64,000 nt of DNA from CAUZIZ01 sp963579905 (GTDB lineage: Bacteria; Acidobacteriota; UBA6911; RPQK01; JAJDTT01): the NCBI GenBank assembly GCA_963579905.1, contig CAUZIZ010000007.1, forward strand, positions 1-64,000. Reading direction: 5' to 3'. How positions within the stretch are numbered: the stretch's first letter is position 1; each line of letters starts with the position of its first letter. Positions 27,779 to 37,196 of this stretch are shown here, one piece after another. The notes under the pieces are model-generated. The model was not told where the DNA came from, made no database searches, and saw only the letters and a program-made list of their open reading frames with translations. Made by a program: the position numbers and the translations under genes.

Positions 27779-28912
27779 ATGCCCTCTCTCTCAGGAAAAT
27801 CTACCCTTGCGCTGGGACTGCTGGCTACGATGAGCCTCACCATCGCAATTGGGGCTGCCGACACACCCATTCCCGACCTCTCAGGAAAGATCTTGACGGT
27901 AAAGGGACCCATAGAGCCCAACCTACTGGGGCCCACCATCATGCACGAGCACGTCTTGATCGACTACCGGGGACGACCCAAGAAACGGATCAAGAGCGCT
28001 ACAGATGCGAGTTTTTACGAGGAATCTGTCTCCCTCGGCAACCTCAGCAAGATTCGGACCTGGGCGGTCGAAAACCAGGACAATCTCCTGCTGAGCGACA
28101 TCGATCTGGCTCTCCGCGAAGTCCTGGGCTTCAAGCGCTGGGGAGGTAGTGGGATCGTCGACTGTACCAGCATCGGTCTGGGAAGGGACCCCTCGGGACT
28201 CCTCCAGGTCTCAAACGCCAGCGGTCTGCACCTGATCATGGGCTCGGGATTCTACCTGGAGAGCTTCCACCCGCCGGACATGGATCAGCGAACCGTAGGT
28301 GATCTAGCCGACATAATCATCCGCGACGTCACCGTCGGAGTCGCCGGGACCCCGATCCGCGCCGGCATCATCGGTGAGGTTGCGGTAGCCGGCGGATTGA
28401 AGGCAAGCGAGCTGAAGGGTGCCCGAGCAGCGGCCAGAGCCAGCCGCGCCACCGGTGCCGCGATCTCCTTTCACCATGGGGGAGCCGGAGAGGAGAAGTT
28501 CACTACTCTCGATCTGGTCGCCTCGGAGGGAGCGGACCTGAATCGGGTCATCATCGGCCACGCCAACCACATAGCGACCGATATTCCCTACATGAAGCGG
28601 TTGCTCGAGCGGGGCGTGTATCTCCAGTTTGATCTCTTCGGAGAGGTGATTCCGAGGCTGGGCCGTATCCACGACTACGAGGTCGCGCAATCCATCGTCC
28701 AACTGGTGAAGGACGGCCATGCCAATCGGCTGCTCCTTTCCCAGGACGTATGCGCCAAGTCCATGCTCAAGACCTACGGGGGCATGGGTTTCTCCTACGT
28801 CATGGAATTCGTGCTACCCGAGCTGCGCAGGTTGGGGGTAGCAGAGAACGCCCTCAGGCTGATCATGGTGGAGAATCCACAGCGGGTCCTGACCTTCGCC
28901 AAGCCCGGCTAA
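27779..28912 (+). CDS. Exported phosphotriesterase-family protein
   Basis: The 377-residue protein has a signal peptide (LALGLLATMSLTIAIGAADTP) and the binuclear-metal phosphotriesterase/lactonase barrel. The metal ligands are visible as IMHEHVLID (HxH), ISFHHGGAG, IIGHANHIA and LSQDVCAKS. The carboxylated lysine of classic phosphotriesterases appears to be Glu (AGIIGEVAV), as in some lactonase-like members. The natural substrate is more likely a lactone or phosphoester than an organophosphate. It stands alone and looks intact. Confidence 0.85.
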   Translation: MPSLSGKSTLALGLLATMSLTIAIGAADTPIPDLSGKILTVKGPIEPNLLGPTIMHEHVLIDYRGRPKKRIKSATDASFYEESVSLGNLSKIRTWAVENQDNLLLSDIDLALREVLGFKRWGGSGIVDCTSIGLGRDPSGLLQVSNASGLHLIMGSGFYLESFHPPDMDQRTVGDLADIIIRDVTVGVAGTPIRAGIIGEVAVAGGLKASELKGARAAARASRATGAAISFHHGGAGEEKFTTLDLVASEGADLNRVIIGHANHIATDIPYMKRLLERGVYLQFDLFGEVIPRLGRIHDYEVAQSIVQLVKDGHANRLLLSQDVCAKSMLKTYGGMGFSYVMEFVLPELRRLGVAENALRLIMVENPQRVLTFAKPG

Positions 28913-29001
28913 TTCCCAAGATACAAGACGCAAGACACCCGAAACCTTACGCTGGATGGTGTCGCTGCTACTTATTGTTAGACCGCAAATCTACAGGCCG
29001 G

Positions 29002-29985
29002 CTAGGCAGCTGACACCCTGGTATTGGCCGGGAAACCGCCGATGGAGCCAAAAAAACAGGGGTTCCCGGATGAGAACTGCTTAGGGTCTGTCTCAGTATG
29101 CAGCCACGTGCGCTTCTGCTTTGCCATCTCGGTCCGGAACGCTTCCTCTTTGGCTGCAACGTACTTCCTGTAGCCTTTCCGATCGATGAAAGGTGTCTGA
29201 GCTCCCTCTTTGAGCCGCGCGTATTTCGTTTCCAGATCGAAGTAACCGCCGTGCGCTCCCAGAAAGATGTCGCACGGCAGAGATTTCAAGACCCGAAACA
29301 TGTGTTCATAGTCAGACGCGATCTGTGGATACAGCGCGTTGTTGACGAGCTGGTAGCCAGGATTCACGTTGGGGCTGCCGATGATCACGACATCGTAGGT
29401 TCTTCCGGCCTCCTGCACCTTCATCGTCCACGTTGTACAACCCTTCGTATGCCCCGGAGTGAGGCGCGCGACGAGTACGGAGCCTCCCACTTTCACTTCG
29501 TCACCCTCCTGCAGCACGCGATCGACCTTTGTAGGCGGATAGAGCGACGTCGCTACGTTGCCGTACTGGAAGTCAGTCGTACCGCCCGATTCGACAACCG
29601 ACACATCGCCATCCATGACCATATATGTCGCACCGGTAAGCGCCTTGATCGCCGCGCTGCCCGCGTTGTGGTCAGCGTGCGCGTGACTGATCAAGCGAAT
29701 CTTCAAGTCACTCAATTTGAATCCGAGTTGCTCAACGCTGCTCCGAATGAGCGGAACGTTCGCCTCGAGATCGCTGTTGATAAGGATGTGCCCCTGTGAA
29801 GTCGTGATCAGATAATTCGCCAACCCCTTGCTTCCAACGTAGTAGAGATTCTCCGCGATGCGGAACGGGGGAAATGGCTCGGTCCAATCAGGGTTCTCCT
29901 GCGCACGCAAGGTGCCGGAAAAACCGAAGACTACAGCAAGCATGCCCAACAGAATGATCCAGATCTTTCGCCACCGGTGCCACAT
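29002..29985 (-). CDS. Subclass B3-like metallo-beta-lactamase fold protein
   Basis: The product is about 327 residues from the ATG at 29985, chosen because GGAGGTG lies seven bases upstream and a signal peptide follows (IWIILLGMLAVVFGFSGTLRA). Zinc ligands are those of subclass B3: LISHAHADHNAG, LTPGHTKGCTTW and LGAHGGYFDL. Whether it hydrolyses beta-lactams cannot be judged from sequence. The last 35 or so residues (after MAKQK) look unlike the family; they read into a stretch beginning TTAGGGTCTG near 29089 and may result from a small insertion. It is not linked to the blaI/blaR1 pair at 44-46 kb. Confidence 0.8.
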   Translation of the reverse strand: MWHRWRKIWIILLGMLAVVFGFSGTLRAQENPDWTEPFPPFRIAENLYYVGSKGLANYLITTSQGHILINSDLEANVPLIRSSVEQLGFKLSDLKIRLISHAHADHNAGSAAIKALTGATYMVMDGDVSVVESGGTTDFQYGNVATSLYPPTKVDRVLQEGDEVKVGGSVLVARLTPGHTKGCTTWTMKVQEAGRTYDVVIIGSPNVNPGYQLVNNALYPQIASDYEHMFRVLKSLPCDIFLGAHGGYFDLETKYARLKEGAQTPFIDRKGYRKYVAAKEEAFRTEMAKQKRTWLHTETDPKQFSSGNPCFFGSIGGFPANTRVSAA

Positions 29986-30016
29986 GCTTACACCTCCACT
30001 CAATCTGTGTGCGCGT

Positions 30017-30799
30017 TCACTCTGTCCGCAGCATGCCAATTAGTCCTTCGAGGCAGTCTAGTATCAACACTCCGTCCCACGGATCTTTCGTCTCAGTCGA
30101 CGTCGCGTCCGAATCTCCGCTTCTGAAGTCAAGAGTTTCAGGATCTGTCCCCTGGTAGGGACGTCGTAACAGGATAGGGAGGATTCCTGCCGCCTGGGCT
30201 CCCGCAATGTCATCCGCCGTGTCTCCAATATAGACGACTTCAGAAGACGACAATCCAGTCTGTTCCAGCGCCAATTCGAAGATTCATGGGTCAGGCTTCT
30301 TGATCCCCACTGCGCCTGAGACGACGATGGTCTCAAAAAAGCTGGATAAGCGGTGCTCCGTCAACACTCGATGGACGTGACGGGGATGCTCAAAGTTGGA
30401 AATAAGACCTAGGATCCTGCCCTTACACAAGGTTGCTAGAGTCTTATGGCTAGCTGGGTCAAGGGCGACATACTGCTGCCAAGCTTCAACGGAAAGATCG
30501 GCAATTTCCTTCAATTTGCTCCTTCGAAAAGTCACAGCACACTGCTGGGCCAGGCATTGAATCCGACGCTCAAATACGGTGAGAGCGCTTTCTGTTTCGG
30601 GGGGCTCTTCCTTGCTAAAGAATCCATCGCATTGCTGGGCGAACTCCCTCTCCGAGAGCGAGAAGTTGGATGAGCAGAAGCAAGAATAAAGGGTCTTGAA
30701 GCACACACTCCAGGTGGATTTCATGTCTCCTTAGATCAGCAGAGTGCCGTACAGATCGAAGAATACTCCCTTTGTTTGCTGACTGATTGACGGTTTCAT
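30017..30799 (-). pseudogene. HAD superfamily hydrolase with two in-frame stops
   Basis: One continuous frame from ATG 30799 encodes a complete HAD protein of about 260 residues if two stops are ignored. Motif I is VFFDLYGTLLI, directly followed by TAA at 30731-30733 (codon 23). Motif II is ILGLISNFEH and the motif III lysine is in GIKKPDP, directly followed by TGA at 30284-30286 (codon 172). Motif IV is VVYIGDTADDIAGA. Relatives read KPDPRIFELAL, so the TGA most likely replaced a CGA arginine. No frameshift occurs. A fragment starting at codon 26 would lack the catalytic Asp, so this is a pseudogene. Confidence 0.85.
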
Positions 30800-30928
30800 G
30801 ATCGCATTGGCAGCCAAGCAAGATAGCCTCACTGGCGAAGATCATTTGGAATCTGGTGTTTTGTTGTTTGGAGCTTGTTTATCTCTGTGTGTCCTGGACC
30901 TTGCGATTCAAGAAACCAGGTCAATCTC

Positions 30929-32850
30929 CTAGAGTGTCGACAGAAAGGCGATGAGATCCGCGATCTCGGTCGGCGGGATCTGCCGATCCGGGTGTCGGTG
31001 GACTTCGAACACCTCCTTCAGGCTTCGGGCGCGGCCGTCGTGGAAGAAGGAAGAGCGCAGACCGACCCCGCGCAGGGAGGGAGGGTTGAATTGGCGATTT
31101 CCGACTTCGTCGGCAAGACCTACGTCGCGTGAAGTCTTCGCTGTATACGAGGGAGGCGTGTGGCAGTGTTGGCAGCCGCTGCTGACGAACACTTCCTGGC
31201 CCTTCCGAACGGAAACTCCAGAGCCGATGGTGGGTAACTGAGGTGGCTGCAGCGTGCGCAAGAATGTGGCCAGGGCCCGGACCTTATCCGCTGAGACATC
31301 CCGCGCGTGCAGAGTAGTCCGAAGCGACTTGTGGATCTGGTCTTCGAGCGCGGACATGCTGCCATTCCATGCCCAGGGGCCGCTTTCACCCACGCCGAGT
31401 AAGGAAGGAACGCGTTTGGGTGCACCGTAGTTCCCGTCGCCAAGAGTGTCGACGAGGAGCCCGTTGCTGTGTCCGTCCGAATGGCAACTGTGACGACTCA
31501 TCCAACCACGTAGCGAAAGCGACGCATCGTAAAAGAGCAGCTCACCCTTATCTGCCTCAGTGAGAGCGGCCTGAACCCCGAGAGAGATCTCCTTTACAGG
31601 TTTGCGAGAACGGATGTCGATCACGGAGATCGAGTCCGAGAGCGTGTTGGCCACGTACAGATGTCCGTCGGAGCCAGAGGCAAGAGCCCCGGGACGGCGG
31701 CCCACCCTGACGTGATCCAGTCGCGGCCAGGTGCGCTTGCCTATGGCAACTCGGCCAACGCCGCCGATGCTCACGATCACCTCACCACTGTCGGACACGA
31801 TCACCTTTTGGGGGTCGCCTGAAGGGGTACTGAAATCTCCCAGATCCAGCGTCCGCATGGCTGCAAGCATGTTCCCGGTTGGCGAACGGATATCCTCCAG
31901 CCTCAGGGAGACCAGACTATTGGAGATCAGTCCGCCCCACACGATATCGTTTCGGTTGGCGCGGGCGAAGGGGTCGATCCTTTGTCTTGCTACCAACAGT
32001 TGTGAGCCGTCGTTGGTAACTGCTAGACCACGAATATTGTGGGCAGGTAGTTCCAAGACCCGCTCGACCTGGTTTCGTGAGAGATCGATCAGTGCCAGCT
32101 TCCCACCGAAAGAGTCCGCCACCAGCAAACGATCATCACCCGGCAGAACCACCTGCTCTCGGGGTGCGAAGGGCAACTCCAGTGAACTCCGCAAGCGGGA
32201 CCGGTAGAGGGAGCCAGTTCGATCAGGTCCAACCGCCTGGACCAAAGGCAGGCGACGAAGCAGCGGCTACTATCTGCGCTGACCGTGACACTGACCGGAT
32301 AACGACTGACCGGCACGCGATCCAGCACCTGAACGTCCCAGACATCAGGGCCAGGGAGGGAGAGTACCAGGAGTTCGTCAGCTCCTTCATCCACGGCCAA
32401 GAGGCGCCTCTCGATCGAGTCTCGGTTGGGCAGGAAAACCAGGTCTCCGAGTGTTCTACCCAGCCTGGTCTCGAACTGCACGGTCAGTTCATTGGTGTCG
32501 ATCACTGAAAGGGTTCCGCTTCGGCGGTTGGACACGAAGAGCCGATGTTCCATCTCGTCCAGGGCAAGAGCCACCGGATGTCGCAGCAGGGCCTGCCCAT
32601 GCAGAAAATCGGACTCCCTCTTATCGAGATCAGATACTTGCTTTGAGTCGTCGAAGGGCACGGCAAGAGAGGCGCGCTGAGCGCAGGTCCCCTGGCACCA
32701 AAAGCCGAACAACGCCAGGACGGAGGCGAGAAATCTCAATATAAGGACGTGGACACCTCTCCATTCTAGGATTAACGGGGGCGACAGTCCAAGAGGTCTC
32801 TTCTTCGTGCTCTCGAGCGGCTGGCCAGGCCTTGTAGTGGTCCCCACCAC
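30929..32850 (-). pseudogene. Beta-propeller/cytochrome c peroxidase-like protein, frameshifted
   Basis: A signal peptide (LRFLASVLALFGFWCQG) is followed by YVTN-like propeller repeats (HRLFVSNRRSGTLSVIDT; GHLYVANTLSDSISVIDI). A C-terminal cytochrome domain follows with GCQHCHTPPSYTAK, SLRGVGLRSSFFHDGRA and a final LIAFLSTL. The N- and C-parts are in different frames; the switch is near 32190 (the RRLDLIEL part to SSLELPFAPREQ). The expected earlier heme site reads SRHSCHSDGHSNG, where the first cysteine of CxxCH is Arg. The start codon is uncertain, because several upstream codons are open. Such proteins are thought to be periplasmic electron-transfer or peroxidase-like factors. Confidence 0.75.
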
Positions 32851-32894
32851 CAGGCATACTCGGACTACTTCTTCAAATGACGGAGGATGCTCTG

Positions 32895-33788
32895 ATGTTC
32901 ACAGGTTTTGAGAAGACCCAGATCAAGGCGAACGGTATTTTGATCAACCTGGTCCACGGTGGCACTGGGCCCCCTCTCTTGCTGCTGCACGGGTACCCTC
33001 AAACCCACGCGGAGTGGCACAAAATGGCACCTCGCTTAAGCCAGGACTATACGGTGGTTGCGCCCGACTTACGGGGTTATGGAGACAGCGAGAAGCCTCC
33101 GGCGAGTCCCGGGGACCTGAGCGTCTATTGCAAGCGGACGACGGCTCAGGATCAAGTGGAGCTAATGTCCATCCTGGGTTTCGACTCCTTTCACGTGGTG
33201 GGTCACGATCGCGGCGTCCGGGTCGGCCATCGGATGGCTCTGGACCATCCTGCCAGGGTCAGGAGCCTTACTTCTCTGGACGTGGTCCCTTCTCAAGCTG
33301 CCTTCGACAATATGGATCAACAACTCTCGTTCGCCTGGTTCCACTGGCACTTGATGCGCCAACCTCACCCTTTTCCCGAAACCATGATCGGAACCAACGC
33401 CAAATTCTATCTGGATTTCTTACTAGAGCGGTGGTGTGCTATTGAGGGTTCTATAAGCGAAGAAGCCTATACCGAATACCTGCGATGTTTCGACAATCCC
33501 GAAACCATTCGCGCCACCTGCCTGGATTACCGGGCGATCGAACTGGACCTGGCGCATGACGAGGAAGACCGCGGTCGCAAGTTGACGTGTCCTGTGCTGG
33601 TTCTCTGGGGCAACAACACTGTGAAGCGTCCCGGCTGGCAAACGGGGTCGAGTCTCGAGATGCTTGAAGTCTGGTCGGAGCAGGCCACCGCTGTACGAGG
33701 CAAGGCTCTAGAATGCGGCCATTTCCTTCCCGAAGAACAACCGGGCGAGATCGTCGCTGAGCTACTCGGCTTTCTATCTTCCATCTAG
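32895..33788 (+). CDS. Alpha/beta hydrolase, haloacetate dehalogenase-like
   Basis: The product is about 297 residues from the ATG at 32895, chosen because GGAGG lies seven bases upstream; another ATG 18 bases earlier is less well placed. The oxyanion region is LLLLHGYPQTHAEWHK. The nucleophile elbow is VVGHDRGVRVGHRMALDHP, with Asp in place of Ser and the two arginines that bind carboxylate in fluoroacetate dehalogenases. The late histidine is in ALECGHFLPEEQP. This pattern fits haloacetate dehalogenase or epoxide hydrolase; halogen specificity cannot be inferred. Confidence 0.82.
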   Translation: MFTGFEKTQIKANGILINLVHGGTGPPLLLLHGYPQTHAEWHKMAPRLSQDYTVVAPDLRGYGDSEKPPASPGDLSVYCKRTTAQDQVELMSILGFDSFHVVGHDRGVRVGHRMALDHPARVRSLTSLDVVPSQAAFDNMDQQLSFAWFHWHLMRQPHPFPETMIGTNAKFYLDFLLERWCAIEGSISEEAYTEYLRCFDNPETIRATCLDYRAIELDLAHDEEDRGRKLTCPVLVLWGNNTVKRPGWQTGSSLEMLEVWSEQATAVRGKALECGHFLPEEQPGEIVAELLGFLSSI

Positions 33789-33811
33789 ACCGAGTTTCCC
33801 ACCACCCGTAG

Positions 33812-33846
33812 CAGAGTGCCCGTCCTACAGGCCATGACTCTGTCAG
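33812..33846 (+). repeat. Half copy of the 59-bp hairpin repeat
   Basis: CAGAGTGCCCGTCCTACAGG followed by CCATGACTCTGTCAGA parallels the right arm and flank of the element at 9655-9713. The left arm is missing. Confidence 0.55.
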
Positions 33847-33897
33847 ACGCCGATTCTTGCATCTACTCTTTGTCGATGAAGTTCAGGCTTAAAATGC

Positions 33898-34632
33898 TCA
33901 ATCTGCTGCCAGATTCTCGAGAAGCTTTCCGAAACCCAGCACTGGCTGCCGGATTCCCAGAGCACAAAAGGCCGACCAGATCGTGGCCTGATTCGAGGTC
34001 ACCACGGGTTTCCCCGTGGTCTTTTCCAGTGCCTCAGCTGCCTCCATCGCTCTCCATGCGGTGCAGGAGCAGAAGAGCGCATCTGCTTCGGGTCGACATA
34101 CCGAAGTGGCAAACTCGACAACGGCTTCGGGCTCTTGATCATTGATCCCCTGCTGACCCGCAACCGCCGCTACCGGCTCCGCTTCCACATTGAGCACCGA
34201 GAACCCAGCCGCCTCTAGATAGCTACGCAGTTTCCGGTTGCCCCAATCCGAATAGGGACTGGCTACCGAAATCTTCCTGGCTCCAATCGAGTTCAATGCC
34301 TCCACTGCCGCAGGGCTCGTCACTACAGCCGGAACTCCTGCCGTCCTCTCTATGAGGTCGATCATCTCCCGGTCCCATCCGGCTCCTCTATAGAAACTGC
34401 CAGTAGTACAAGCGTAGGCAATGATGTCGACTCTGGCAGTGGCCAGATAGCGAGCACCGCTCTCTATATCTTCGTTCATTCGCCCCATGCCGTCTTCACT
34501 CCGGGTCTCGTCGGTGAGCCAAAGACGCTGGCCATGGACGGTCACACCTGCAGTGACTGCCATCTGGAAGTCCGCCTCGCAGGTGGTGTTCGTGGAGGGG
34601 ACCAGCAGACCTATGCGCTTTCGAATACTCAT
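33898..34632 (-). CDS. Maleate isomerase/arylmalonate decarboxylase-like protein
   Basis: The 244-residue protein belongs to the Asp/Glu racemase superfamily branch of maleate cis-trans isomerase and arylmalonate decarboxylase. Visible are IGLLVPSTNTTCEADF at the N-terminus, the first cysteine site IAYACTTGSFYRG and the second, ALFCSCTAWRAMEA, then VTSNQATIWSA. Both catalytic cysteine positions are kept. A dicarboxylate is the likely substrate. It is divergent from the Gfo/Idh gene at 34854, which may belong to the same catabolic theme. Confidence 0.85.
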   Translation of the reverse strand: MSIRKRIGLLVPSTNTTCEADFQMAVTAGVTVHGQRLWLTDETRSEDGMGRMNEDIESGARYLATARVDIIAYACTTGSFYRGAGWDREMIDLIERTAGVPAVVTSPAAVEALNSIGARKISVASPYSDWGNRKLRSYLEAAGFSVLNVEAEPVAAVAGQQGINDQEPEAVVEFATSVCRPEADALFCSCTAWRAMEAAEALEKTTGKPVVTSNQATIWSAFCALGIRQPVLGFGKLLENLAAD

Positions 34633-34853
34633 CTGTCCACTCCTTGGAGAAATGGGAGAAATCAGGATTCAGTATAGAAGGGCGGCTACACCCAGGCAAC
34701 GGATACCTTGAAGACGATGCCGATCCTTGGATGCGCCGACTCTCAAGCTTGCCCCTTGCCAGTGAGTCCAGTTGTGGCTAAGGTGGCCCCACGGGTAGCG
34801 GAAGGCGGGGACAGTATTGATCAAGATGCTTTAGCTGTGAAGGAGAGTTCATA

Positions 34854-35894
34854 ATGGGTGATCTGAATGTGGGAGTCGTCGGTCTTGGATGGGTAGCAGG
34901 AGCACATATCGATGCCTTCAAATCGGTCGAGGGTGCCAATGTAACGGCGGTCTGCTCTCGGCGGCAGCTAGATGAATCGGAGTTGGCGCTCCAGTACGGG
35001 ACTCCGCTCAAGGCGTACCAGGACCTGGACGATATGCTTAGAGATCCCTCCATCGATATCGTCGACATCTGTACTCCCCATCCTCTTCACCCCCAACAGT
35101 CGATCGCGGCAGCTAAGGCGGGGAAACATCTCATCATCGAGAAACCGATTTCCCTGACCTTCGAGGACGCGAAATCGATGGGGCAGGCCATCCAGGATGC
35201 CGGAGTGGGTTCGTGCGTGTGTTTCGAAGTACGCTACAGCCAGCACGGCAACATGATCCGTTCGGTGCTGGATCAGGGTCTTCTAGGCTCTATCCACTAC
35301 GCCGAGGTCGACTACTACCATGGGATCGGTCCCTGGTATGGCCAGTACGGTTGGAACGTGAAGCGCGACATTGGAGGAAGCAGTCTCCTGACGGCGGGCT
35401 GTCATGCCGTCGATCTACTCCTCTGGCTGATGGACGGGGAAGTGGAGGAAATCACCAGTTACAGCAACCGGTCCAGTAGCGAGATCTTTGCGCCCTACGA
35501 GTACGACGGGACCTCGGTTAGCCTCCTCAAATTCAAAGACGGAAAACTGGCGAAGGTTGCCTCGGTTATCGACTGCCTGCAACCCTATTATTTCCACATC
35601 CATCTGGTGGGTAGCGAGGGAAGTCTTCTGGACAACCGCTTCTATAGTCACAAACTGAAGGGCCAGACCAAGGACAGATGGAGCACTTTGGAAACCGCGC
35701 TTATTGATTCGGGAGACGTCGCTGACCACCCCTACCTGCCTCAGTTTCAGGCGTTCGTGGACAGCCTCGAGAAGGGCGAGCCCATGCCGCTGACCGACTT
35801 CGCAACCGCCTTCGAGACCCATCGGGTGGTTTTCGCGGCGGATCGCTCAGCCGCAGAAGGGAGAACCGTGAGGCTCGCTGAGCTGGAAGGGTAA
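34854..35894 (+). CDS. Gfo/Idh/MocA family oxidoreductase
   Basis: The 346-residue protein has the Rossmann motif VGVVGLGWVAGAHI at its N-terminus and the conserved KHLIIEKPISLTFEDA, with the catalytic lysine in EKP. The C-terminal GFO_IDH_MocA_C sheet follows, including GGSSLLTAGCHAVDLLLWL. It should be an NAD(P)-dependent sugar or cyclitol dehydrogenase with no signal peptide. AAGGAG stands eight bases before the start. Looks intact. Confidence 0.9.
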   Translation: MGDLNVGVVGLGWVAGAHIDAFKSVEGANVTAVCSRRQLDESELALQYGTPLKAYQDLDDMLRDPSIDIVDICTPHPLHPQQSIAAAKAGKHLIIEKPISLTFEDAKSMGQAIQDAGVGSCVCFEVRYSQHGNMIRSVLDQGLLGSIHYAEVDYYHGIGPWYGQYGWNVKRDIGGSSLLTAGCHAVDLLLWLMDGEVEEITSYSNRSSSEIFAPYEYDGTSVSLLKFKDGKLAKVASVIDCLQPYYFHIHLVGSEGSLLDNRFYSHKLKGQTKDRWSTLETALIDSGDVADHPYLPQFQAFVDSLEKGEPMPLTDFATAFETHRVVFAADRSAAEGRTVRLAELEG

Positions 35895-35964
35895 GTGAAG
35901 GCCAAGATACAAGCCATTTGGAACGGGAGATTTGCTCGTAGCCTGCAACCTGGGTTTTTCCTGA

Positions 35965-36231
35965 TTACGTGAAACGCTTGCCCGTGCGGGCACGAGCTTT
36001 CTCTGCTTCTTGTTCTCGGTTCCGGGGCGAGGCGTTGGTCGAAAGCGAGTCGATCAGCGTGCGTGCGATCTGCGAGACTTCCAAAACGGCTCGCTCGAAG
36101 GCCGCCTGATTCGCTCGGAAGGGCTGGGTGAATCCGCTCAACTTCCGCACGAATTGAATCGAGGCAGCTCGCACCTCCCCGTCGGTTGCAGGTGGGTCGA
36201 AATTGAACAGTGTCTTGATGTTTCTACACAT
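35965..36231 (-). CDS. DUF2277 family protein
   Basis: The 88-residue protein matches the DUF2277 pattern: MCRNIKTLFNFDPPAT, then IQFVRKLSGFTQP and a helical region ending in Arg-rich sequence. Function is unknown for the family. It begins three bases after the aminotransferase stop and should be cotranscribed with it and the Nramp-like gene. Confidence 0.9.
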   Translation of the reverse strand: MCRNIKTLFNFDPPATDGEVRAASIQFVRKLSGFTQPFRANQAAFERAVLEVSQIARTLIDSLSTNASPRNREQEAEKARARTGKRFT

Positions 36232-36234
36232 GGC

Positions 36235-37170
36235 TCACCGGGTTCCTGCGAGGGACTCCGCTGACGATGCTAGCAGCCCCGAAACCGAAGTCGTGTGCCA
36301 ATCCTCCGCACGCTTCGCCCAATAAAGATCACGCAGTGTGCAGGAAATCTGACCGGGTGTGCCGTCCCCGATCGCTCGCTCGCTGACGCGCGTCACTGGG
36401 ACAATTCCACCGCCGGTGGTAGATATGAAGGCTTCTTCGGACTTCTGAAGATCTTCTGCTGTGAGATTGGCGGTAGTCGCTTCGAGATCCAGCAGTGAAC
36501 AGAGCTCGAAGACGGTACGGCGGGTAATCCCTTCAAGCATGTTGTCCCCTGGGGTCAATACCCTGCCGTCCTTGACTATCCACAGGTTGAAGCCTGGACC
36601 TTCGGTCAAGAAGCCATCGGTGGAAGGCAGTACCGGAGCATCGGCCCCTGCATCCAGAGCTTCGAACTGGGCCCGCGTCAGGTCCATTCGATTGAAGCTC
36701 TTGGTTTTCTGGTTGATGGCGGAGTTGGGCGCCCGACAGGTCTCGGCCAGCCACAGGTGGACCCCGGTCTTAACCCGCTCTCGGGGCACTACCCAATAAT
36801 AGGGGTGCGAATAAGCAATGAACTCGTTCTCACAGCTTCGCGGATCGCCGATCGCTCCTCCCCCGGTGTAGCTGCCGCGGGTGCAGAGCATGTACACCAT
36901 CGCCTCGCTGAGGCCAGCACGGTCCACGCACTGTGCCAGGATCTGCTTCATCTCGTCTTCGGAATACGGGGACTTCATCCGCACATACTCGCGAGACTCC
37001 CGGAAGCGCCTCAAATGGTCTTCCAGCCGGAAGAATCTTCCATCCCAGACGGACACCACGTCGAACACGACGTCGCTCTTGCTGAAGGCCGGGTCCAGGA
37101 TTGAGACGTTTACCTCCTCGACTGGCAAAAAACGTCCCCGTTGATATGCAATTCCATTTGAATCTTCCAT
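36235..37170 (-). CDS. Class IV aminotransferase (BCAT/DAAT-like)
   Basis: The 311-residue PLP enzyme has fold-type IV features: GRFFRLEDHLRRFRES, the catalytic lysine region INQKTKSFNRMDLTRAQFEA, LTEGPGFNLWIVKDG and GITRRTVFELC with ISTTGGGIVPVTR near the C-terminus. Branched-chain and D-amino-acid aminotransferases share these; which one this is cannot be told. It lies 26 bases after the Nramp-like gene and three before DUF2277, forming an operon of three. Confidence 0.88.
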   Translation of the reverse strand: MEDSNGIAYQRGRFLPVEEVNVSILDPAFSKSDVVFDVVSVWDGRFFRLEDHLRRFRESREYVRMKSPYSEDEMKQILAQCVDRAGLSEAMVYMLCTRGSYTGGGAIGDPRSCENEFIAYSHPYYWVVPRERVKTGVHLWLAETCRAPNSAINQKTKSFNRMDLTRAQFEALDAGADAPVLPSTDGFLTEGPGFNLWIVKDGRVLTPGDNMLEGITRRTVFELCSLLDLEATTANLTAEDLQKSEEAFISTTGGGIVPVTRVSERAIGDGTPGQISCTLRDLYWAKRAEDWHTTSVSGLLASSAESLAGTR

Positions 37171-37196
37171 TTGAATTCCTCCGATGATCGGCTACC

